From Buddleja alternifolia (lineage: Eukaryota; Streptophyta; Magnoliopsida; Lamiales; Scrophulariaceae), in assembly GCA_019426215.1 (NCBI GenBank), contig CM033400.1:25714568-25778567 (forward strand): a stretch of DNA of 64,000 nt, given 5' to 3'. The notes under the pieces were generated by a model. It ran no database searches, was not told the DNA's origin, and saw only the letters and a program-made list of their open reading frames with translations. Made by a program: the position numbers and the translations under genes. Shown here one piece after another: positions 19,995 to 31,982 of the stretch; positions within the stretch are counted from its first letter, which is position 1; each line of letters begins with the position of its first letter.

Positions 19995-22896
19995 GTACCT
20001 AGAGCTAGAGCCGATACATCTGTATGGTACTTTGATAGTGGATCGTCAAGGCCCATGACTGGTTCCAAAAGATCTTCTGTTCAACTATCCAGCTGCCAAT
20101 GGTCCTCAGGTTGTATTTGGTGACAACAACAAAGGTAAAACCAAAGTATAGGTACTATGCATAGGGGGAACATCATGATAAGTGATGTTTATTTTGTTGA
20201 GGGTCTGAAGCACAATTTATTAAGCAAAGTCAATTGTGTGATAAAGGCTTTGAAGTCATATTCTCAAGTGACTCTAAGACTATATAAACGACGCTAAGAC
20301 TAAGTCTACTAATTGAAAGGAAAAGAACTAACAACGTATATTTAGTAGATTGGGGTTCAACACTTGATAACAACCCAACATGCTTTGTTGCTAAAAGTGA
20401 ATCTAAAATGGGTTGGTTATGGCATAGAAAAATGAATCACCTCAACTTAAGACAATCTCTCAGCTAATAAGTTAAAATCTTGTAGAGGGATTACCAAATG
20501 GACCATTTCATAAGGATCGTCTTTGTGACGCTTGTCAAATGGGTAAACAAGTTAAATCATCGTTCAAGAGAAAACCTCATTTATCTACCTCTAGAATACT
20601 GGAACTACTTCACATGGATTTGTTTGGACCTGTTCAAACGATCAGTGTAAGCGGTAAAAAGTATACTTTGGTGATAGTAGATGATTCTCTAGATTTACTT
20701 GGGTGGAATTTCTTTCATCCAAACATGAAACATGTGACAAGTTAACAACGCTTATTCGGCAACTTCAACTATTGAAAAATCTTAAGGTTGCAAGAATAAG
20801 AAGCGATCACAGTACTGAGTTTACTAACAAGATGGTTGAGAAGTTTTGTGCAGAAAATGGAATACATCATGAATATTCAGCTCCCAGAACTCCCCAACAA
20901 AATGGTGTTGCTGAGCACCGGAACCGAACGCTTAAGGAAGCCGCTAGGACTATGTTAGTAGAATCCAAGCTCGCTCCTAGATTTTGGGCCGAAGCAATCA
21001 ACACTGCCTGTTACACTCAAAACCACTGCATGATCAACAAACAGCATGGGAAAACTCTATATTAATTGTGGAAGGGACGTAACCTAAATGTTTCATATTT
21101 TCATGTCTTTGGTTCTAAATGTTGTATCCATAATAATGGATCCCAAAGCCTAAAGACCTTTGATCCTAAAGCGGATGAGGGAATTTTTCTAGGCTACGCC
21201 AAGAATGGAAAGAATTTTCGCATTCTCAATAAGATCAAGTCAAAGGTTGAGGAATCTATTCATGTTGTTTTTGATGATGCTAACCAAGACCGAGTAAGGT
21301 TAATTTAAATGATGTAGGAGTTGAAGATCTATGTCATCAAGCGTCTAAGATTACTATTGATGAATATACTGATGACGATGATGAGATCTCAGTGCCACCT
21401 CCTAAGATTATTCGTGAGATTACTCTAGATAATCATGTAAGAAATGCTGATGATCATGAAGAGAATGATCATCAAGAGCACACAAGGAATTGTGAACTTA
21501 GAGCGCCTACGCAAGAAGGTAGTCAAGCGTATGTTCCTCAAGCGCCTGTTCAACCTCGTAACCCCTTCCAACCAGATAGATTATGGCTGCGTGATCATTC
21601 ACTTGAGCAGATTATTGGAGATATTGAAGCACCTGTTAGAACTAGAGCCGCTACACTCAATGAGGCTATGTTCGCAAGCTTTTTTTTATCTCAAATGGAA
21701 CCTAAGAAAGTGGATGAAGCGCTAAGCGACCCAAGTTGGATTGAAGCTATGCAAGAAGAGCTTAATCAGTTTGAACGAAATAAGGTTTGGATGCTAGTAC
21801 CAAGACCAACTCACCAAGGAGTTATTGTAACTAGATGGGTATATAGAAACAAGATGGATGAGAATGACATTGTTATAAGAAACAAGGCTAGACTCATAGC
21901 TCAAGGATATTTCCAAGAGGAGGGTATTGACTTTGATGAGACATACGCTCCTATGGCTCGCCTTGAAGCAATCCGCATGTTTCTAGCGTATGCAGCGTTG
22001 AACAAGTTCATGGTGTATCAAATGGACGTGAAGAGTGCCTTCCTGAATGGTAAACTCCAAGAAGAAGTGTATGTGGAGCAACCACCAGGATTCATCAACA
22101 ATCATGGTAAGGGTATGGTTTACAAGCTAGAAAAAGCTCTTTACGAGCTTAAGCAAGCACCCCGAGCATGGTTTGACACTCTCTCTATCTTTCTTATTGG
22201 TAAAGGCTTTTCAAAAGGCAGCGTTGATACAATGTTATTTAAAATTACCAATAACGAAGATATTCTCTTAGTCCAAATTTATGTTGATGATATCATATTT
22301 GGCTCTACTAACAAGCGTCTGTGTGAGAAATTTTCGAAAATGATGCAAGAACAATTTGAAATGAGCATGATGGGTGAATTAACTTTCTTCTTAGCATTAC
22401 CAGTTAAACAACTCCCTATTGGAATATTTATTAACCAAGCTAAATATACAAGAGACATGATTAAGAAATTTGGTATGAAAAATGCATCATATTCAAAAAT
22501 TCCAATGAGCCAAACGCTTAAGTTAGATAAAGATGAAAGTGGAAAGAAAGTTGATATTACTAATTATAGAGGTATCATCGTTTCACTTCTTTATCTTACC
22601 GCCAGCAGACCTGATATTATGTTTTCGGTATGCATGTGTGCACGATTTCAAGCTGATCCTAAAGAGTCACACTTAATTGCTACCAAGAAGATCCTTAAAT
22701 ACCTAAAAGGCACACAGAATGTGGGCTTATGGTATCCTAGGGATTCTCCTTTTGAACTAATTGGTTACTCAGATGCAGATTTTGCAGGTTGCAAAATAGA
22801 TCGTAAAAGCACTAGTGGTACCTGTCAATTTCTAGGCGATAGGTTAGTTTCATGGCATAGCAAGAAACAACAATCCATAGCTACCTCCACAGCCGA
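19995..22896 (+). pseudogene. SIRE pol, copy A: protease, integrase, RT and part of RNase H
   Basis: The protease/GAG-pre-integrase part (about 20010-20540) is heavily indel-damaged. Integrase pieces occur at 20539-21065 (LLHMDLFGP, IRSDHSTEF, PQQNGVAEHRNRTL), so the DDE residues are present but in two frames. A stop follows KTLY, as in copy C. From 21392 a 503-codon frame covers the integrase-RT linker and most of RT ([19 protein letters not shown]), ending inside RNase H at STAEY. This frame is open because a T run at 21680-21687 has eight T, against seven in copy C. RNase H and everything downstream are missing. Confidence 0.82.
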
Positions 22897-23223
22897 GTAT
22901 TAACCTTTTATTCTTATATCCTAGTCAAGTCAGAGTCATGGTTTTAGTCAAACTCACATGACTTGACCATATGCTTAGCTCATAGAGTCGAGGTCATTTT
23001 ATGCTTTGGCCAAAGACTTTTAACCTCACTCATTCATGATTGCCTAGGATATTTAGCTCATTCACTTATGAGAGAATAAATTCCATTTTGCTAATCAGTT
23101 AACAATCCTACCTGCCCATCAAAACGCACTTCGAGGTCGATCCCACCAAAGGGTGATTTGGATCTAACTACTCTAATGACAGACTTGATGTCACAAGTAC
23201 ATCTTCAACTCGACTCCTCAGGT
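22893..23223 (-). repeat. Copia LTR fragment, minus orientation
   Basis: Matches about 34585-34918 in the minus-strand LTR at 33875-35393, for example CCTTTTATTCTTATATCC, CATGACTTGACCA and TCATTTTATGCTTTGGCCAA. Both ends are truncated. The left joins SIRE copy A with the shared bases CGA(GTAT), and the right joins copia pol at ...CTCAGGT/TGCATAAC. Confidence 0.85.
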
Positions 23224-24725
23224 TGCATAACTTCACACCATCTAGTTAGCATCCACACCCACCATTGCTTGATCAAAATTGGACGGATCATCTCCATGAT
23301 CCTCCTCTAATACAAAATGAAGATCCAACTCTCTCTGTACTAGATATCCATACCTCTCAGGTGGTTGAGGTACTCTACTTGATATTCACGGTTGTGGTTA
23401 TGTTACAGAAGGTTCGGTTCTCACTTCCTATGTAAATGTATCCACTGGAGTCTCATTTTGTTCATCTGAATGAACTCATCTTCAAGAAAGTGGGCTTGTA
23501 AAGCTACAATGATCCTTTGATCATCGTGCAGGTAAAAGAGGTATTCCATTGAATCCTCAGGATATCCAACAAAATGTCTCCTCAAGGATCTAGCCCCCAA
23601 CTTGTCCACTTTGGTCTTTTTGACATAAGCCGGACATCCCCAAATCTTGATGTGATAAAGACTTGGTTTCCGATTCCTCCGTATCTCATGGGGAGTCATA
23701 GGAATGGACTTGGATGGACTTATTTTTAGAATGTGTACAACTGTAAGCAGCGCATGACCCCACAGTGAAATGGGTAAGTCAGTGTAGCTAAGCATGGAGC
23801 GAACCATGTCCAACAAGGTTTGATTCCTTCGCTCTGCTACACCATTTAACTGTGGTGTCGCTGGAGGTGTGAGTTGTAATACTATACCATTCTCTCTAAG
23901 GTATACATCAAACTCGTCGCTCATATATTCTCCTCTTCGATTCGATTGAAGGGTTTTTATATGTTAACCAATTTGATTTTCCACTAAAACCTTGAATTTC
24001 TTGAACTTTTCAATAGATTCAGACTTATGCCACATCATGTACACTAGTCCATATCTTGAATGGTCATCAGTGAAGGTGATGAAGTAAAGGAAACCTCCTC
24101 GTGCCATTTCTCCAAATGGACCACAAACATCAGTGTGCACTAAGCCTAAGATTTGTGAGGCTCTTTCAAAAGTCCCTGCGAAGGGGGATCTAGCTATCTT
24201 GCCTTTGATACAAGATTCACAAGTAGGATAGGGATCCAATCCCAATGGACCAATTAGTCCATCTTTCTCCATTTTGCAAATTTTATGTTCGCCGGCATGC
24301 CCTAGTCTAAGATGCCGAATCAATCTTTGGTTTACTCGAAGCCTACTACGTTTCCTTTGTATAGTATTTATAGAACACTCATTCTAGACATTAAGGTAAT
24401 ACAATCCATTTATTAAAGACGCAAAACCTACTAATTTATTTCCATCATAAATGTTGCATCGTTCATCAATAAAAAGGAAAGTATAACCAATTTTAACTAA
24501 AACGGGAATAGCAACAATGTTTTTAAGCCCATTGGGCAAAACTAAAACATTATCCAGAAATAGTATATGTCCAGAATTTAAAAGCAATGAGGTAGATCCA
24601 ATTACAGTAGCTGCGACGCTTTGCCCGCTGCCTACTCTTATCTTCACCTCATTAGGGCTCAGCTTCCTACTTCTTTCCAGATTCTGATTCACACAGCATA
24701 CATGAGTATTAGCTCCTGAATGGTT
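23224..24725 (-). pseudogene. Copia protease and integrase fragment, minus strand
   Basis: Reading leftward: the protease end (SGANTH), a GAG-pre-integrase region with IRHLRLGHAGEHKI, and an integrase core with the first Asp in HTDVCGPF. The second catalytic position is changed (SNRRGEY where SDRGGEY is usual), and a stop follows ENQIG. The catalytic Glu survives in NGVAERRNQTL. The integrase C-terminal region (KVDKLGARSLRRHFVGYP) and part of the linker to RT follow, then the sequence jumps into an LTR; RT and RNase H are deleted. It is close to 60360-61480 of the plus-strand copia element. Confidence 0.85.
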
Positions 24726-26568
24726 GGTAGTTAGCGTTCCAGACGCAGTCAAAATATGAATCGGCTTCTATTTGAATCATCTCGGTCAGTGAAGCTGGAC
24801 GCTCACCGGCATGTACTCCTTTATTCTTCCACAAGAGGAGAGGATTAGCTGAGCGCTTGTTTTCCATGCTATTTACCAGTGTTGGGGAGTGAGAATAGCC
24901 TTCTCTGTTTAGTAGCTTTCCCGTTGGGTTCACAAGCTTATCCTGACGCTCATAGACTCTGATGTTGTAGTCTCTGAGAGCGAAGCCAGTGGGTTTGCAT
25001 GTCCCACAGTCCAGAGAAGAAGCTTTATCAGCTGGGGTCAATGCTGTGTTAGATAGAGTGTTGCGTACAGCCAGATCAAATTTTATGAGCTTGGCGATAT
25101 CATTCTCAGCATTGATAAGACTTTCTTCATTATATCCTGTAGGTATGAAGGGTTCTGCGGGCGCTGGAGGGAAATAATCGACGGAGTGATCGATGGTCTT
25201 TAAGGGATCCAGCTTGAAGAAATGTCGATGAATCACAACGTCGTTAGCATCGCTCTGACCTTCTGAGCGTGCCTCTGTTGTACTTGGTAATGCAAGCAAT
25301 GGTTGAACCCCTGGGATTTCAGGTTCATCAGGCTCGAGATTTGCAGAGTCGATGGCAGCTTCATGGGCGATGGCCACAATGTTGGCCATATCAACATCCA
25401 GATGGACATCAACTGGTGGTTCAAAGGATGATATCGGAATAGCAACTATGGCTTGGTTGCTTGGTGTCGTGTGTGTAGTCTTAGAAGAAATGGCAGCAGT
25501 TGGACGCTTACGTCTCTTAAAGATACACTTCACATTTACCCCTTCGGCTGGGGATGCTTGAGTGTGTGGAACTGCTAGTTCTCCAAAGTCGATATTTTTG
25601 AGGACCTTTTCCAGATCCTTCCGACTAATGAGGGGTATAGAGTCCTCGTCTTCTTCATCACTTTTGATAGGTTGAGCCTTGGGCTTTCGAGGAGCCCGTT
25701 TCTTTGTGACAGTGGGACTCTTCACATTACGTTTAGCCTTCTCCTGATCTGGGCGCTCAGCCTCCTCATTTGATGCTGCACGTACAACTTGGCGCTCAGA
25801 GAGAGGTCTAGCAGCACCTCCAACTTTGGGTGGATTAAAGAGATTGGTGATGATTCTTGGCCCATAGAACTTATGCTTGGCCACGGTGACTCCTGCTGAA
25901 GAGGTGCACTTTGCTCGGAAAATTAGATCACTTAAAACTAGGCCATAAGGTCTGTTTGAAGTGCGTAGACTGTCTCTGAATCGGCTGAATATATAGGCGC
26001 TCCAGTTGATTTTTATCTTGAGCAAGATAGCAGTCATCATCTGGAACTGGGTTGGGCTGATTTTGTCAAAGGTTCCTACTCTGCATTCAATGTTTTTACT
26101 GCAGAAATCAGCTAAGACTCGATACCTGTTCACTATATCTTTCTTCTCAAAGTACGGTTTGTATGGAACACCACCGTAGGCGCTAATCTGAGTCCAGACT
26201 TCTTGAATTTGTTCCTCAGTGATAGTGTCAAAAGTCGCTCCGTCGTTAGGTAGAGAGAAATTCTGGGCAATAGAGGCCGCAGAGAGAGTGAACATCTTTG
26301 ATTCCATCTTGGGTACAGGAAACAGACAGGTGATGGAAGTCTCATCGTGAGACAAACTAGCATTTCTTCAGAAAAATTCTAGTTTTTCAGGAAACATGTA
26401 CAAGTGTTTGGTAAGAAATTTCTGAAGCCCAGCCTCTACTACAGAGTCCATCATTTCCGTTAAATCAATTTGGGGGTTTTCATAGAGAAACTTCCAATCG
26501 ATTATAAGGCCTTCAGTGACCTTAACAATAACTTCAGTGATTCCAGCAGTAGCTTTCTTGGGTGCCAT
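24726..26568 (-). pseudogene. SIRE env-like ORF, copy B, truncated
   Basis: Starts at ATG 26568 (MAPKKATAG) just after an AT-rich leader and reads 67 codons to a 1-nt deletion that creates TGA near 26368. The next frame (26355-24724) is open for 548 residues. Shared landmarks with copy C are DWKFLYE(N/Q)PQI, LADFCSK, RVGTFDK, KPTGFALRDYNIRVYE and WNANYQP. Relative to copy C an internal segment of about 50 residues before KPTGF is missing. The frame ends where copia sequence begins. Such proteins follow pol in SIRE/Agrovirus elements. I see no signal peptide or strong membrane helix in this part, so an envelope role is not shown. Confidence 0.75.
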
Positions 26569-27716
26569 TAGTGAGAAGTAGACAGAGATTAAGAATGAAA
26601 ATTTTGTTTTTGAGAGAGAGAGATTTTTCTTGCACGAATGAAAGAGAGTGTAAGAGAGATTATGTTCTGCAGAAGGTGTGTTTTGAAATATTACAATTTG
26701 AATGTTTTTTTTGTGTTTGAAGGTTGAGATGTTGACACGTGGAGGAGTATAAATCTCAACCATTAAAATACGACTGTGGACGTGAATTTAGATTTAATAA
26801 GCACGGTTACTTTTAGTAACAACCACATATACTATTTTGACGTCCGATTAAAAGTTTGAAACATAGACTTTTGATATACTGAAAGTGATACGTGTGCCCG
26901 TTAACAGCGGACATGTATTTTATGAAAAACCGTTCGGGAACCGAAATTTTGAACAACTATTCAAATACCCGCCAAAAGTTTGTAGGAGCGTCTGGACCTA
27001 TTCAGAAGAAGATGACGCTTGAAATAATTCTGTGTGATTTTGCGCTTGAGAATCTTGAGGTTCTCTTTCAAGTAACATTTTGTGCTTTAGCGGTCATCGT
27101 AACATATAGAATTATTCTTTTCAGGGTATGTATGAGGACACAGTTTCCTAGTACTTATCATTATGTCTTGGTAGTAGTGTTTTACTTTTGGTTTAAAATA
27201 TTCAGCGCTGGTTGTATTCGTCTAAGATACATGGTAATTGTACTTACGCGTGTACATGTGCTGAACCATCTTTGAAAACGTGATGAGTACCCATGGGTTT
27301 TCTTGAGCGAAAGGTGAGGAATGTCAAGTCAGCATTAATTGCATTGATTGACTAATCCACTTTCTCGTTTTAGCGTAGGGTAATGTACGCTTGCTTTTAA
27401 AGGATCCTTTTACTAAGCGCTTTAGCTGGGAATAAAGCTAAGCGTTCAGTTTATTTTGAGAGGGCACAGACGCTAAAGAAAACGTTTGATAAGCGTCTGA
27501 AAGAGTTTAGCGTATAACGCTAAGTGCTTATGACCAATGTAATAATAAAACAAAAAAGCGGTTTTGGTCATTCTCACTGAAGTTCAGTTATCCCTTTTAA
27601 GGTTCCCCCTATGTAGGTTCTCCTTAATATTGATAACTTATTGAGCGAGTTTATGTGTAAAAAGAATTTTATTCCCCCTAAATTTATGCTTAATGAAAGG
27701 ATGATATTTCAAATGA
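26569..27716 (-). other. pol to env-like spacer, SIRE copy B
   Basis: About 1.15 kb of non-coding sequence. It contains the purine block AATTTAGGGGGAAT (27669-27682 on the complement), which is also present 29 bp after the pol stop in copy C, plus a second G-run. No ORF of note. Confidence 0.65.
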
Positions 27717-29651
27717 TTAGGCATTTAGATCAATCATACCTAGTTCACTTCTTAAAGTGAGAAAGCGTTGTTCGTCGAGAGCTTTGGTGAAGATATCTGC
27801 CAATTGTTTTTCTGTACCAATGAATTGCATGGAGATATCCTTCTTTTGAACATGGTCACGCAGAAAATGATACCGTATGTCAATGTGTTTGGTTCTAGAG
27901 TGAAGAACTGGATTTTGTGTCATTGCCAAGGCACTTTGGTTGTCATAATGGATTGGGGTTGGACCTAAGACTACGCCATAGTCTCTAAGTTGTTGCCTCA
28001 TCTAGAGAATTTGTGCACAACAGCTTCCAGCGGCTACGTACTCAGCTTCAGCAGTAGAAATCGCAATGGATTGTTGTTTCTTACTGTGCCATGAAATTAG
28101 TCTATCACCTAGGAATTGACATGTACCACTAGTACTTTTTCTATCTATTTTGCATCCTGCAAAATTTGCATCTGAGTAACCGATTAGTTCAAAAGGAGAA
28201 TCCCTGGGGTACCATAAGCCCACATGTTGTGTGCCTTTGAGGTAACTAAGGATTCTCTTGGTAGCAATTAAGTGTGATTCTTTAGGATCGGCTTGAAAGC
28301 GTGCACACATGCATACATAATATCAGGTCTACTAGCTGTTAGATAAAGAAGTGATCCAATGATGCCTCTATAATTTGTAGCATCGACTTTCCTTCCACTT
28401 TCATCTTTATCTAGCTCAGTCGTTTGGCTCATTGGAATTTTGGAAGATGATGCATTTTCCATACCGAATTTCTTAATCATATCTCTAGTATATTTAGTTT
28501 GGTTTATAAATATACCATTAGGGAGTTGTTTAACTTGTAATCCTAGGAAAAAAGTTAACTCGCCCATCATGCTCATTTCAAATTGGTCTTGCATCATTTT
28601 TGAAAATTTCTCACATAAACACTTATTAGTAGATCCAAATATAATATCATCAACATAAATTTGAACTAAGAGAATGTCTTCATTATTGGTAATCTTAAAT
28701 AGTGTTGTATCAACGCTTCCTTTTGAAAAACCTTTACCAATAAGGAAAATAGAAAGAGTGTCATACCATGCTCTTGGTGCTTGTTTAAGGCCGTAGAGTG
28801 CCTTGTCCGATTTGTAGACCATACCTTTTTTCCATGGTTATTGATGAATCCTGGTGGTTGCTCCACATATACTTCTTCTTGGAGCTTACCATTCAGAAAT
28901 GCACTCTTTACGTCCATTTGATATACTTCTTCTACCCATGTATAACGTGAGAAATCATCAACTATTACTAGTGAATACTTTTTACCGCTAATGCTCATGA
29001 TTTAAATAGGACCAAATAAATCTAAGTGTAATAATTCAAGTACTCGCGATGTAGATAGATGAGATTTCTTCTTAAAGGATGATTTGACTTGCTTACCCAT
29101 TTGACAAGCATCACATAAGCGATCTTTATTAAAGGAACCTTTAGCAATCCCTCTACGAGATTTAGAGATATTAATTGAGAGATTGCCTTGAAGTTGAGGT
29201 GATTCATTTTTCTGTGCCATAACCAACCCAATTCGTTTTGATTCTTAGCTACGAAACATGTAGGGTTGTTATCTAATGTTGAATCCCAATCTACTAAGTA
29301 TACATTGTTTGTTCTTTTTCCTTTTAACTTCGTAGATCTTGTCTTAACATCTATTATTTCGTAGAAGTCACTATAGAACTTAATTTCAAAACTTTTATCA
29401 CAAAATTGACTTATGCTTAAGAGATTATGCTTAAGACCCTCAACATAATATACATCATTTATCATGATGTTCCCCCTGCGCATGATACCTATACCTTTAG
29501 TTTTACCTTTGGAATTATCACCGAATATAACTTGAGGACCATTGGTTGCACGATAGTTGATCAGTAGATCCTTTGAGCCAGTCATATGTCTTGATGACCC
29601 ACTATCTATGTACCATATTGAAGTGTCAGTGTTGGCTCTAGGTACCTGCAT
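27717..29651 (-). pseudogene. SIRE pol, copy B, with integrase core and RT start deleted
   Basis: The protease motif is at the start (WYIDSGSSRHMTG), followed by GAG-pre-integrase (LWHRKMNHLNFK). A frameshift lies near 29160 and a stop near 29000. At about 28933 the integrase residues [11 protein letters not shown] run straight into [15 protein letters not shown], losing about 1.3 kb relative to copy C, with the rest of the integrase core and the RT fingers. Then come RT (YVDDIIFGS) and RNase H (SDANFAG, STAEAEY, YDNQSAL), ending GMIDLNA at 27717, with a frameshift near 28300 and a stop near 28002. It cannot make integrase. Confidence 0.85.
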
Positions 29652-29665
29652 TCAAAAGGGCAGTT

Positions 29666-31885
29666 CTAATTCTTTTTAGGTACCCATTTTGTTTTGGGTC
29701 CTTCTTTGTTAGTAACGTTAATTTGAATTAGATTTTTCGGAATCCATATTTGCCTTATCTTCATTATGGGAGAGAGATTGGCCTTCTTGGGTTTCGTTTT
29801 GTATTGTGTGTGTTTTTTAGGTGTATAGAAATATCCTTGATTATAGTAATAATCATAATCGTAATCATAATTATCATAGTGTTGATAATATGAACTGGAT
29901 TGTTTTGGATATAGACGTTTGATCTTGTTTGGTACTGGCTTAGGATGCACTTTTGGTGCGGGACGCTTAACGTTTGATTCACTTGTAGAAGGTGTTTCCT
30001 TAGCCTTTTGAGCGTTTGGATATATTTTCTTTTGTGAGACATTCGCTTTGGTCTTTCCTTTGCCTGAGTAAGTGTTGACTTTACCATTAGCTTTTGTACC
30101 AATATCTGTTGGTTCATTCAGCGTTTGTCTGATTGAACTTTCTCCAACAAAGATTACACCTTTTCCTTTGTTGATTGTTGTAACATTGGACGCTTTGGCT
30201 TTATGACTAAATTTATCACAACCTAGACCGGTCTTTTCACCAAATGCCTTGGTTACTTTAGTCATATTATCTAGCGTTCTAGACGCTTTTGATAATGAAG
30301 AGATCAGCTGCTCTGATTTAGCAAGTTTAGCAACCATTTCAGCTTCTCTTTTGACTATTATATCAAGATCATTTTTTAGCTGAGTAATTTCACTCTCGAG
30401 TGATTGGTTTTTCTCAATGCACTGTTGCTGAACTTGCAACTCTGTTTTGAGCGTTACGTTATCACTTCTGAGTGCTGAAATAATATGATAGTGATTTTGA
30501 AATAATTTGGCGGCATCTTGACAATCTGTATAATATTCCTTTACTTTGTCAAGTAATTCATCATAAGAAAGAGGATGATACAGATCAGTGGTTACCTCAG
30601 ATGGTAAGTCGTTAGATGCTTCATTATCTCTTGCCATGAGACAAATGAATGGTGAATCCTTTGATGGTTCATCATCGCTGCTTTCATCTGATGATTCCAA
30701 GTCCTCTTCAGGAGTATAGAGAGGTTCTGATTCTGCTAGCAAGCCTTGTTGTCTCAGATTGCTCCTGAATTGGTTTCTATCCGTGTGATCTTGCTTTGTA
30801 GGTTTAGACACATTTGGATATGGGCAATTAACTTGGAAATGCCCTGGTCTCCTGCAGTTGTAACAGAGATTGCTCTTCATCTTTTGTTCGTTTGTTAATC
30901 TTGTGGATCGCTGGTTTAACGCTGCAGGCACTGAGAGATCTTCCTAAGAGGGAGTTTGATATTGAATTGGCGCTCGGGAGGGAAACGCAGGATAGTGAGG
31001 CGCTTGATATTGTGGTTGTATTTGGGGAGACGCTTGATATGAACTTTGTCCTGGGTGCTTAGGACTGTTTCCCTTCTTTTCATATTTTAGGAATTTCCTG
31101 AATCTATTTAGAAGCGCCAGTTCTTCTTCCTCACTTATATCCAAGTTTTTTTCTTTGATAGATTTTCCTTTGATTGATGCCATTAGCGCTCCAGATTCGA
31201 TCACTTGATTATTTACTGCATCACTGGCCGAATTCAGCTCAAACTCAAATGCTTTGAGTTCTGAAAAAGCATCTTCTGGAGTTAGGCTGTACAGATTGTT
31301 TGATTCTCTTATTGCAGTTGTTTTCATCAGGAATCTGCTTGGGAGACTTCTAAAGATTTTGACCACTGTTTCTCGATTTTGTAGCTCCATACCCAGAGAT
31401 GTTAGTTTAGTGACAAGAGCTGTAAACCTCATGTCTAATTGCTCTAGCGTCTCATTAGGTAGCATCTTGAAGCCAATGAATTTTTCTTTGGCAATTGATA
31501 GTTTGTTCTCCTTGATTTGTGCTGAGCCACCAAAAATGGTAGCCAACTTATCCCAAATTTCTTTAGTAGTGTTGCATGATTTGACCTTGTTGAATAAGTT
31601 GTCATTATCTCCAATGGCTGTGTATAGAGCGTTTCTACCAACATTGTTTAGATTTGCTCGTCGACGCTCATCGGTAGACCATTCTTGTTTGGGCTTCTCC
31701 ACATAGCCATCGGGTGTCTCTTCTGTGGCTTCGAGCGCTCTGGTGATGATCTTGTATATTTTGATTGGCCCATCTGAAATAATATCACACATTTCATCAT
31801 CACATGAGCACAAATAGGTGAACGCTTTGACCTTCCATGAATCATAGTTTGATTCGGTCAACTTAGGAACTTTGGAAAATGCCAT
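29666..31885 (-). pseudogene. SIRE gag, copy B, one in-frame stop
   Basis: ATG at 31885 (MAFSKVPKLTESNYDSW), 97 bp after the LTR. The frame is open to TAG at about 30944 (after YQTPS) and continues in the same frame to TAG at 29666. The order is: gag polyprotein domain (residues about 1-230), proline/glutamine-rich part, CCHC zinc knuckle CYNCRRPGHFQVNC near 30870, acidic serine-rich part, coiled coil (about 30540-30240), and a basic tail with a tyrosine-rich stretch. Gag forms the particle and the knuckle binds RNA. A single base change (the TAG) separates it from an open gag frame. The end WVPKKN-stop is followed within 38 nt by the pol start. Confidence 0.85.
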
Positions 31886-31968
31886 GAAAAAAAAATTTAA
31901 AGCGACAAAAAAAATAAGGATCTAAACAAGCAGTTACGCTTGGAAACACTTAGGTTTCAACTTCAACC

Positions 31969-31980
31969 GCTCTGATACCA
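31969..31980 (-). other. Primer binding site (initiator tRNA-Met), SIRE copy B
   Basis: On the minus strand TGGTATCAGAGC, two bases after the LTR end ...GGACCAACA. Confidence 0.92.
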
Positions 31981-31982
31981 CT

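Larger units (their letters stand above)
15078..22896 (+). mobile_element. SIRE-like copia retrotransposon, copy A (partial, error-rich)
   Basis: This runs parallel to 39256-47109 of copy C: LTR end, PBS, gag with the same solo LTR inserted at the same base, zinc knuckle, protease, integrase and RT, ending inside RNase H at 22896. It shares copy C's premature stops but has many extra single-base deletions and mismatches, densest just right of the gap and rarer towards 21000-22900. The right end joins a minus-strand copia LTR fragment. It is either a recent duplicate of copy C or an assembly duplication. Confidence 0.85.
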
